A stretch of DNA of 64,000 nt from Synchiropus splendidus (taxonomy: Eukaryota > Chordata > Actinopteri > Syngnathiformes > Callionymidae), in NCBI RefSeq assembly GCF_027744825.2, contig NC_071334.1, positions 70,912,437 through 70,976,436 on the forward strand, written 5' to 3'. Positions 49,111 through 61,100 of the stretch are shown piece after piece. The stretch's first letter is position 1; each line of letters begins with the position of its first letter. The notes beneath the pieces are model-generated. The model was not told the DNA's origin. It was given only the letters and a program-made list of their open reading frames with translations, and made no database searches. The position numbers were made by a program, and so were the translations under genes.

Positions 49111-52100
49111 TTAGAACCGAAGTAAACAATAAAGGCTAATTGTGGTTAGCATTCAGGCTAGCGCCCAGTTTGGCGCCAGTGGTCGCCGCGACTGTAGCAG
49201 CAACTACGGCACGTCGTTCCTGGACTTTCCGCGTGCGCCGTTGGTGCACAGAGACGGTTCTGGAGGGGGCTGTTGACCCGCCGCTTGGCTGTGCCCGGCT
49301 GCCAGGCTAGGCGCATGCTAGCAGCAGACGTCAACATCTCCCGCCAGAGCCTGTTTGAAAACGTGTTTATTTTGGAGCGTTTTCTGGAAGCTTCCACGCA
49401 CACGGATTCGTGTTGCGGTCGAGTGTGGCCTCGGAAACCACGGGCTTCAACCTGCCCCGATTTTCCGCTCCGGTTTGTTGATGTGCGTAACTAAGCAGCG
49501 ATGTTGTGTTTGACTAGCATGAGGGAAGCTAACTGCTAAGAGTGGCTTCTGTTTGACAGATGAGGAGAGAGACTCGCGCAGGGAGGGAGGCAGGCACTTA
49601 CACTGCACCATTATTTGTTGTGATGTCACTTCCTTTGTCTCCATCTTTCTCTCTATATACACAACACTCGGATTTGGTCCCCTCTTGGTGGTCCAGGGTC
49701 AGCTCCTGGAGCCATCACAGGTCGTGTGTGACACTCATCCTACTGTGTTCACTTCTTTTATTCCACGACCAAAACAGCCACTAATATTGCAAAGAAAATG
49801 TTGTTACTACTACTCCGGTCTCATAGCTTATGAAACCGGCGGTTCTTGGTCAAGGAGCATCGTATGAATCAGAATATTTTGAAAATCTGCCGGTGACATT
49901 TTTTTGTGTGTCAATCATGTTACAGTATAGTCTTCCACTACATGACTATGCGGTTGTGGTCTTCCAAGTTAAAATGGTGCGAGCTGAGATGCTGTTGCCG
50001 TCTCAAAAACAAACGTCTGGTTTGTCCACACGATGACATCTTTTTAAGGCGCCATTTACACAGAGAGGGAAACGATCTACCACTGTTTTGTGTCAGAAGC
50101 TTGGCCACCAATCCTTTTGGAAAGGGGCTCCAGAATAGGGAACCTTTTGCCACTAAATGCTCCACTGAGTTTACGCGTATCGTCGAGGCACTCATCCATC
50201 TGTGGCTGACCTCGTTTACATACTGTGGGATGAAGACCGATAATAGTTCCGCTGCTGACTTGTCGCTCGTGAGCAGGACGGGTGGAGGGGCACTGCACAA
50301 CATGTGGGACTTCTTCAGACTGCTGTCTGTCACAGCGGATCTCTTGTGATGGGACAATGAAAGGCAGTGTGTTCGGTGGGAGCACCACTAGTGACAACAG
50401 TTACAGGCTTTTTTTTAAGTTGTATTAAGTGGCAGTAGTGTTTGCCAGTGATGGCATGGCTGGCAAGTGTCTGACACCGTGATGACAGGAACCAGTGGAT
50501 GTGAGAGTTATCACAGGCTGTGGGAGACTTGAGCAATGTGCAGTACAATTGATAGACCTATTTACAGTCGATCAAAAAATATCCGTGAGTTTTTCAGCAG
50601 CTCTCTTGTGTAGCCTGGCAAACAACTGTAATTCTTCATACTATGTCACTATTGTTTACAAACCCGGGTCCATGATGGTCGATAATATTTTTTTTTTGCA
50701 GCCCTTGTTCCACAACGATGCTGCCTGTTTGCTTTTGCCATGTGTTCACAGTTGTACTGGAGACCTTGGCTTCTTTTATAAGTGTTGTTTCTGTTGTTTG
50801 TAGAACATGACAAAAGTTCAGTTGATGAAGGTTTGCGCTGTGAAATCGTTTGGTGTTTGCCTACTTCTCTAGTCTTTAACTGTAACCATGCCCATGTGTG
50901 GGACTGGATAAGTAACCCTGTTGGAACCTAGCGTACCCTTTCCCTGCAATGGTGTTCGCTATCGTCACTAATTTGTGACACAGAAGCTTTTTACTGTGGT
51001 GTTTCAACCAGTTATCAAATGGTGCTGCATCTGCACAATGTGGATCTGGTGCCGAATGAGAGCGAAGGCAGTCTTGCTGGGTGCGGTGGGGATCCTAAAT
51101 GCAGTGCCACAAACCACTGTTTGTTTTTGGAAGAGGCATTTGCCAGAAAAAAAACCATCTGAATCTTGAGCTGTAGGAGCGCTCCGCAGTTCTCACAGTC
51201 CTCAATGTGCTCGGAGTAACTAGCTTCAGACACAAAGATGGGAAACATGAGAACTAGCGGGAGGCAGAGAACATCATTAGCTATGGAGAGCATTAGGTCA
51301 CGGAGACCATTTAGGGGAGAGCTGCGTGGCTGAGAGAGCTTTTTTGCTAACTTGTATTCAGTCAACGGTAGACGGTTGGTTTGTCTTTTTTACAGTTCGG
51401 TCATTTAAGATTCATGTCCATCTTCAATATTATTCATGTGATGTGAACATGTATATGCCTGGCTTGCAGGGAAGAAGTCACACCAACTGACTTTTTTTAC
51501 AACCACTCGTGCTTAGCGTGACCGTACCTTTACAGTCACAACAAATATTGTAGTCGGTTATTTGCCAGCCGGCAGCAAGCTCTTTGAGGTGTATATGGCT
51601 GACGTGAGCTGGATGCTGGGATGTTCTTATGTGTGCAGTAGAGTTTGAAAGTACACTTGATGCTGGAATATATGCTTGCAGTCGATATATCTTTGGTCGT
51701 GCTCATTCTTGACACACACTTGTCTTAAACCAGCCCATGGCTGCAGAAGTCATTATCCCACTTATCACCGACCTCTGTTCGCGTGGCTCAGTTGGCGGCT
51801 GGATAAGTTCGTTTGCCACCTCTTATCTGCATTTCGCACACGCATCGCTGGCGAGGACAATCGCTGTCTGATGTGACGTCACGGCCGCCACTCGTGCGCC
51901 ACGTGATCTCTTCACGCACACCCTGATGTGAAGAAGCCCCCTGGTCCTCCACATCTGTCCGGCCGCCAGCCATCTTTAAAAGTTAGTCCGCATGACTCGG
52001 CACTTTGGTGACTAATCTTTCGCACCGGCACCCATGTGACTCGTCTTGATAAACATGGTCACCGGTGCAGATACGCATGTATTCTATGTGATTATGACAT

Positions 52101-55100
52101 TTTTAGAAAGGTCATTTTCGAGTCACACTTGTGGCGCAACAGAGCAAGAGTTACAGGTCTGAAAACATCAGCAAATGAGAAGGTTTAGGCCTCTGATGCG
52201 CTGTTGTCATGTCAAATAAAGTGTACCTGACAATCCCTATAACAATGGAAGTGCTGCCGCTCTATAGCAGTGGGGTGACCACACAGATGTGCAGGACGGA
52301 AACGTCACCCTTTACAGACGAGCGTTTCTGAATTCAGAGTGCTGCGTGTGGAACCTTCTCTGAGATGCCGCCTGTTGGTGCTGTGTGTTGCCTCCTGTCG
52401 TGCAGGGCCTCGCCCAGCTGGAGATCCTGTGCAAGCAGCTGTATGAGACCACCGACACATCAGTGAGACATCAGGCAGAGAAAGCGTTAGTGGAGTTCAC
52501 CAACAGCCCCGACTGTCTGAACAAGTGTCAGCTGCTGCTGGAGAGAGGGAGTGTGAGTGCTCGGCCATCTTCAGCTGACTTCCCGACCAAACGCTCCATA
52601 ACCCCAAACATGTTTCTCCACAGTCTTCGTACTCGCAACTTCTGGCAGCCACATGTTTGTCTAAACTAGTGTCTCGAACCAGCAACCCTCTACCCCTTGA
52701 GCAACGCATTGACATCCGTGAGTATCACATTTTTGTTTTGAGGCGATCGGAGCAAGTCCATCACACGAGCTGGATGTACCGCCTCCTTGTTCATCTTTGA
52801 AAGCCACTGCCCTGCGGTGTTTTGCCTCGTTCCGACGTTCAGAGAGACTCCCTGTGTTTAGGGAACTATGTGCTGAATTACCTGGCCACGCGGCCGAAGT
52901 TGGCAGCCTTTGTCACGCAGGCTCTGATCCAGCTCTACGCGCGGATCACCAAGCTGGGCTGGTTCGACTGTCAGAAGGACGACTATGTCTTCAGAAACGT
53001 CATCGCCGACGTCACCCGCTTCCTGCAGGTAGGTTTGGTAGGTTCCTGCGTCGTTGCTCAGTCTGTCCGCCGTATTGTCACGGAACGTTTGCTCTTTGCA
53101 GGACAGCGTGGAGCATTGTATCATTGGGGTCACCATTCTGTCTCAGCTGACCAACGAGATCAACCAGGTGCGTCCTCCGCCTGCTGTTTCCTTGTTGCCG
53201 GAGTACACTGGTAACGCTTTGTGTGCTCAGGCCGACACGACTCACCCGCTGACCAAACATCGCAAGATTGCGTCGTCCTTCAGGGACTCGTCGCTTTTTG
53301 ACATCTTCACACTTTCCTGCAACCTGCTCAAACAGGTGAGTCTGTCGATTCTTAAAACCTGCGAATGGTTCCGTGTGAAAGCTGCTTTGACCTTTGACCA
53401 CTGGCCCCGTTTTTGGCACAGTAGTAGTATCTTCAATATGTGGAGGATTTGCTGAACTGAAAGCGCTTTGACTTTGAACTCTCCTGCTGATAATTAGGGA
53501 TGGTTATTGATAAGATGTTGATGATTCCGATTCTGTTATCGATAATGGTTAATAGGCGATAACTTACCGTTCACGGTAAACCGCCAAACACAATCTCCAC
53601 GATGACAATTCTGCATCTCACGATAACTTCGATAAACTCACAATAGCTTTGGGTATTGTTTTAGATTACTGCAATTCCATTCATGATGCTACTCACTGAA
53701 ACTGTCTGGGATCCAGTTTCAAAAGAGTCAAATCAGGATCCAAGAGGAGGTTTTTTTTTTTTACTTTTTGATTGGTTCACTGTGTTGCACAAATGACAAG
53801 GGCACTTGAGGAACTGTCACTGAGAGTTGAAAAAGCTCCATGGATTTAAAATCAGAGAAACGGGAGTGAGTCTGACCTGGACCAGAAATGAAGCCTGTGA
53901 CGCCTGAACCATGGAACTGTTGACAGAAAGCTGCAGTTCTTTTAAACTGAGGTCTTTAATGGTCCATGTGAACAGTTTAAATCAATATACATGTTTGCAT
54001 CTCAGTTAATAGATTGTGCTGAATAGATCGTGCTTAAACGGTGTTATTCAAATAACAATATAAACATGACATCTGAAATTGATGCATTCATTCCGTGTGG
54101 CTCCTGAGCTTGGTTCTGGTTATTCTCATCGGTGCAGGACAACCACACCTGCTTCCTGAGGAGACAGACTGGGAACACTTCATCACTGTGAAAACAAGTG
54201 TGTCACATCATTCAAAACAAATCCATTTCCTCTGACAACAGTTAGCGCCATGCTAACCGTCAACATAAATAGTGGTAGTCCACTGTCACAGATCCAACAC
54301 GGAACACTCTTTCATCAGTTCTTCAGTCCTCAAGCCGCGTCGTCTCTACAAACCACTGTGGTCAGCTGCAGCCGGTGGCGGTGATGTGGCCAGTAGAGGC
54401 GAACTTCACCGTCAGGAACCGATATGAGGAACTGGAATTAACATTTCTTACCAATTCCAGAGAATTTGACAAATTAGAAACGGTTCGGAATAGGAACCGG
54501 TTTTCAATGCCCATCCCTACTGATAATGTCTAGAGTTTTCTCACAAAATCCTCCTGATCTGCTTGCGAGTGGTTCCCAGATGCCGTCGACATGATCACGT
54601 GTGATGTCCTCCTTGTGTGTATTCAGGCGTCTGGCAAGAACCTGAACCTGAACGACGAGTCGCAGCACGGCCTGCTGATGCAGCTGCTGAAGCTCAGCTA
54701 CAACTGCCTCAACTACGACTTCATAGGAACGTCCACAGACGAGTCCTCAGATGACCTCTGCACCGTCCAGATCCCCACCTCCTGGAGATCAGGTAGCCTC
54801 CGGCGCAGCCTCAGTATTGGATGACTGGTGTCTAACGTCACCTTTGTCATCTGCAGCGTTCCTCGATTCCTCCACTCTGCAGCTCTTCTTCAACTTGTAT
54901 CATTCCATCCCTCCGTCCCTCTCTCCGCTGGTCAGTAGCTCCTTTATCTAGGTTCTTCCCTCGGGTTGATGACTGTCACTGATCTTGTCCTTCACTGCTC
55001 CTGATGTGGAGCAAGATTGATCTTTAGACGCATGAAGTCTGTGCCAGTAAAGGTTATGTTCCGGGCCATGATGACTGACGACTTCATGAGCTTGGTGGTG

Positions 55101-58100
55101 GAAACTCATTCTGTGGATGTCCTGTGCAGGTTCTGTCGTGTCTGGTCCAGATCGCCTCGGTCCGGAGGTCTCTCTTCAACAATGCCGAGCGAGCCAAGTT
55201 TCTCTCTCACCTGGTGGACGGAGTGAAACGAATCCTGGCCAATCCACAGGTGCGAGCCCTGCGGGTCTCATCTCTGGTTCTCTGCTTTCTGTTAACGTGC
55301 ACCGGCTTCTGCTCCAGTGTTTACCTGACCCCAACAACTACCACGAGTTCTGTCGGCTGCTGGCCCGGCTGAAGAGTAACTACCAGCTGGGGGAGCTGGT
55401 GAAGGTGGAGAACTACCCTGAGGTCATCAGACTCATTGCCAACTTCACTGTCACAAGTCTGCAGGTGAGTGCTGCCAGTCCCCGCAGCACCGGGACTTCA
55501 AACCACTACAGAAAATATTGCAGCAAAAACTTCTCAAGGTCCAGAATTAAGTTTTTTATTCTAGTTTCAAATTCATTTGAAGCTGGATGCTGGTTCCCCC
55601 GCGCGCTTTACAGCCAACGTGGTCCGTCCCAGTTACGTCTGCTGTGGATCACTTCAGAATGAAATGTAATAGTTGAGGCAAACCTTTGTAAAAGAACCTG
55701 AATCATGTAAAAGAAGAGCTGGACCCACTCAGGTGCCAACACGGCTAAATGATTCTGCTCACGAAAGGGCTACTGGGACGTGAAGTTTTCGATGAGTGAC
55801 ACAAGCTGCTGGCTAAAGATGGCAGCAGATGTAAATGTGAACTGGTGACCTCGGAAATGACTGGGCGGGTCAGTGAACTTTGATTTCCTGAGGATTGTTG
55901 CAGGCTTTGTACTGGTCATGAAGATACTGACCCACTTCCTGTTTATCACAGAGAGTTGCTGCTGCAGTCGTACAAGGCAAACTGTTTTCCTCATAATTTT
56001 AGTTGTGCTGTTCAGCGTTCAACAGCTGCCAGTAAACTTCATGTTAACGCAGCGACGTGTTGATGCTCGCTCCCCCAGCACTGGGAGTTTGCTCCCAACA
56101 GTGTCCACTACCTGCTGAGTCTGTGGCAGCGGTTGGCGGCGTCGGTCCCGTACGTCAAAGCCACTGAGCCTCACCTGCTGGAGACGTACACGCCCGAGGT
56201 GACCAAGGCCTACATCACGTCACGGCTGGAGTCGGTCCATGTCATCCTCAGGTGGGTTCCCTGCCCGGGGCGTGGGAGTCAGGCGGGTTGAGTGACGCCT
56301 GCGTGTCTCTGCAGAGATGGTCTGGAGGACCCCCTGGACGATGCGGGTCTGGTCCAGCAGCAGTTGGACCAGCTGTCCACCATCGGGAGGTGCGAGTACG
56401 AGAAGACTTGCGCGCTGCTGGTGCAGCTGTTCGACCAGGCGGCGCAGACGTACCAGGAGCTGCTACAGTCCACCAACTCCAGTGCCGCCGACATCACTGT
56501 GCAGGAGGGTGCGTCACAGCCTTCAAACCAGATCCAGCACCTCCACAGTGCACGTGCAGGCTATCCTTAGATGGATTACTGTTCTGAAGTGGTGAACCAC
56601 TGTGCCGTCTCCTCCTGCAGGCCGACTGACATGGCTGGTTTATATCATTGGCGCTGTAATCGGCGGTCGCGTCTCGTTCGCCAGCACAGACGAGCAGGAC
56701 GCCATGGATGGCGAGCTGGTTTGTCGGTAAGACGCGGCCACCGGCATCCGCACGTCCCATCGCTGTGACTAAGCTGACCCGTCTGGTGTGTCCTAGCGTG
56801 CTGCAGCTGATGAACCTCACAGACTCGCGGCTGGCTCAGGCGGGGAACGAGCGGCTGGAGCTCGCCATGCTCAGCTTCTTTGAGCAGTTCAGGAAGATTT
56901 ATATCGGGGACCAGGTGCAGAAATCATCCAAGGTAAAAACCAGACCCTCACATGGAGACTAGCTTCAGAGTGGAGTCACACTGAGCTGCGACAGCTCTGA
57001 AGTCCACCACATTAGTTTCGATCTAGTTCAGAAAGTTGGCGCTTCGTAGTTTAGTTTCTCGGCTGTCGCGCCATGCGGATCATCTGTCTCTGTTGCTGTG
57101 AAAGTTGAAGGTAATCTCAGTGTGTACCTCAAAGTCCCGTTGTTCCCACTGAGCCACCGCTAGGTGTGAGGCGCTGACTTCCACCTCAGAACTCTCAAGG
57201 TCATCCAGATGACTCTCTGAATCACCATTGATTATTGTCCCACTTTGTCTTCACCCAGGTTGTGTTTGTGCGTACTCGAGTGTGTACCGAAGTGATAGTG
57301 AGTACCTGAAACCTTCCCGCCGTTGAAGAAAATCTGTTTTTGATCGTGTCCGTTCAATCTTCCTCACCTAACCGTGATACGGAGCTGGTGACCTTCTCTT
57401 CCATGCTGAGCGAACGGGTTTGACGTGCTAAAATTACACGCAGTGAATAGATGTGCTCTTATGAGGTCACAGTTTTTTTGCATCACCAATGTGAGAGGTT
57501 CAGCTGGAGGGTTTGAGTTGCCCCAGTATTGGCAAACTCTCTCCTCTCACCCCGGATCCTGATTGGCTCGTGGGTGGTCACTCTTGTTTCCAAAATCAGC
57601 AGGTTCCCTTCCTAGTTGAAGCCATAGAAGATGGTGGTAAAAAGAAGAGAAAAAAAATCTACAGAGATCAGCTGTACAAGTAGACCCGGGGGTGAGGTGG
57701 GTCACGAAAAGTCAAGCAGGACCTCGACTTCAGTGGTGTCATGGCTGAATTAGTGAGCCTGTTGTGCCAGACACAATAGTGTTTAACTTAGTCGTGAGGA
57801 GGGAGTCGCGTGGTTTGTATAAGACGGGAGAACAAAACAACTTGATCTCAAATCCGTCCCAGAGTAAGAACACTTGCGTTAAAGCTGTGTCCGTCTGGTT
57901 GTGTGATATCAAAGTGCTACTGATGGATTTTGGTCAAAGATTTTGGTTTCTGAATCCTCCTCTGTGGAGATCACAGTGCTGGCAATGATTTCACCAAACT
58001 GACAAGAGTCAAGTGTGTGAGAGGCCAGACCATGCTGGTCCTGTTGTGGGCTCCTGGGGGTCCCCACCTGAGTCGGGGTGCAGCCTGGCAACACGCTCCA

Positions 58101-61100
58101 GACGAAGCTCTCCTGCTGAGGAAACAAGCCAGTTTGATTCTTCTTCTTTTGAAATGACATCAGCGTGAGGCGTGTTTCTCATGTGACTGGGCTGAGGGTC
58201 CTCAAGGGCCGTCCGCTGTTTTCCTCAGTGAGACATATCATAACGGGTTCTTATGATACTTAAGATACTTCATCGTGGCTCTCACAGATCAGCTGATTGC
58301 ATCTTGATCATTTGCATGCCATAACTGAATCATTTTCTCGACTTCATTGCGGTGTTTCTCTTCATTTTTGAGCCCATGCTGCGATCAGCCTGATCAGTTT
58401 CACCTCCTGACCACTGGTAGGTGACAGTGTGCTTTATCATGACTCAAGGTGTTCCGAGAGTGATGAGCAGTGGAGGAAGTCCAGTCGTCTTCGCACGTGC
58501 TTCCCGTGAAGATCGTCATGCGTCACAGGACCGGCACCGTCGCTGACCTCCATGTCTTTTGTGTTGCAGCTTTATCGCCGACTATCAGAAGTTCTGGGTT
58601 TGAACGATGAAACGATGGTACTGAGCGTTTTTATCGGGAAAATGTGAGTATGGATTCGCCCTATCTGCAAACACCTGATGCCCCATTTTTGGATGTTTGA
58701 ATGAAATTGAATCTTGAATGTGATTTTGAATGGATTTACTGGTGATCCACAGGTTCGATGCTCAAACTCCATTAGTTCTTGTTCATGTACAGTAAAAAAA
58801 ACATGAGCTCAGTTGCTGCTGAATCTCACGTTGTTGACTGATGTCTGACAGAACCTGAACTGTGTCATAAAAGAGATTGCTCTGCGACTGAGCTGCTCCA
58901 CCGAGTCCCACTGGTCTGACTGAGTCCTGCTCTCTTGCAGCATCACAAACTTGAAGTACTGGGGCCAGTGTGAACCCATCACCTCCAAGACCCTGCAGCT
59001 GCTCAACGACCTCTCACTAGGATATCCTTGACACTGGCTTGTCCAATGCTCAAATTGCTGCTGCTGTTTTTGAAAGTTGAAAGGTGTTTTTGGCTTTTTA
59101 AAGTGGAAGGATTTGCCCTAATTGACTCTGTTATTGGATGATTTGACGCCATCAGTCATTTCCATCGTCCCCATTTGGGTGGATGATGATGTATATTCCC
59201 ACAACTTTGATACACGCAACAGCGCCCTTCAGACACTTTAAGCGGTCGGCCCAACACTTGCTCTTCAGGAGTTTTTTTCATTGATGGCTTTTGCCTCACC
59301 GTGGTTATAGGTCTTGTTTTTGCACTGACGTTTATACTCAGTGGCTTCTCTCAGCGACACAATGCACCTGATCCGAACTCTTAGTGTAGTCGGAGCGTTA
59401 GCCTTGTGACCCAGCGAGCTGCTGCCGAGCTGAGATGTTGCGCATGAACTGTGTATGTTCCCTGACCCGCCGTGCACGTACAGCAGTGTGAGGAAGCTGG
59501 TGAAGCTCAGCGCCGTCCAGTTCATGTTGAATAATCACACGGTGAGTATCAGGTCTGGAGTCAGCCTGAGTTTTGCGACCGCTAACGCCAGTGTCCCTCG
59601 CAGAGCGAGCACTTCTCCTTCCTGGGAGTCAACAACCAGTCCAACCTGAGCGACATGAGGTGTCGGACCACCTTCTACACTGCACTAGGGCGCCTACTCA
59701 TGGTCGATTTAGGTGAGTGCACCGGGGCTTCTGCTGTTCCAGAGTTCACGTCCTGCTTCGTCAACTGTGTTTCGTTAGTCTAGACCAGGGGTTCTTCACC
59801 TTTTTCAGCTGGAGGCCCATACAAGTAGTAAAACTGACTCATTACTCTTGATTTCATTTGTGCTCAGTAACCATGTGAAATGACATGAAACCTTAGACTT
59901 AGACTTTCTTTGTTGTCATTGCACAAAAACATATCACTGTATTATGGCAAAGAAATTTCGGTCTGAGGCCTCCGGTTTCCAAAGACAAAACTATATGTCC
60001 AAAAATAACTAAATATGAGATCAATACTAGTCCAGAAGATGTACAAATAAACAGTATTGCAGCTACTGTCTAACATTCAGCAGCCTGACAGCACCAGGAA
60101 CGAAACTATTCCTGACTCTGGTGGTTCTGCATCGGATACTACGGAACCGTCTGCCGGATGGCAGGAGGGAGAACAGTGCATAGTGGGGATGAGTGGAGTC
60201 CGCAATGATCCTTTGTGCCTTGGATAAGCAGCGACCATCTGCTATATCCTGGGTGGCAGGGAGCGGGGTCCCGATGATTTTCTCCGCTGTCCTCACCACC
60301 CTCGGCAGAGTATGATGCATTACAGCTCCCAGACCAGCCAGAGATGCAGCTGGTCAGCAGGCTCTCGATTGTCTCTCTGTAGAAGGTGGTCAGGATGGGG
60401 GGGGGGGGCAGGGAAGCTCATGTGATCATCTCAAAGATATTTATTTGTCATGGAAAAGTCCCACCAGCAGCAGAAGCAGGTGCGAGTCATAGTCATGAAA
60501 TTGTACTTTTAGCAGCCCTTAAGAATCACCGGTCTAGACCTCCAGTAGAAACCCTACTTTCCTGACGTGCGCTTGCTCCCCCTGCAGGTGAAGATGAAGA
60601 CCAGTTTGAACAGTTCATGTTGCCGTTGACGGCAGCGTTCGAGGCCGTCGCTCAGATGCTCAGCACAAACACCTTCAACGAGCAGGAAGCCAAGGTGACG
60701 CACCTCCTCTCTTAATTCTGTGGCTTCGACTTGTTTGCTAGATGCTGCCCATGCTTCAGGAACAGTCGGATGAAAAGCACCTCGACGCTCATCCTGCATG
60801 TTTGTCCTTGTGCAGAGAACGCTGGTGGGTTTGGTTCGAGACCTTCGAGGAATCGCCTTCGCTTTCAACGCCAAGACCAGTTTCATGATGCTGTTTGACT
60901 GGATGTATCCTACACACACACACACACACACACAGAGGGGTTCTAGTCCTGCCTGAAGCTGCGTTTGACTGTGTCCTTCTGAGCCATGATGACGTCACGT
61001 CGTGGTCCATCTCCGTGGTTTTGCCTTGACTGGCGTCAGATACCCGGCCTACATGCCCATCCTGCAGCGAGCCATCGAGCTCTGGTACCACGACCCCGCC

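Noticed and set aside
49906..50357. Possible hidden exon or gene in xpo7 intron 1 (147-codon and 139-codon frames)
   Set aside because: Both strands are open by chance over the same bases, with no recognisable domain; more likely old repeat sequence.
59022..59477. Sequencing error turning a GT donor into AT in intron 16
   Set aside because: The full ATATCCTT donor, the CAC end and a correctly spaced U12 branch site agree with each other; a single error would not create all three.
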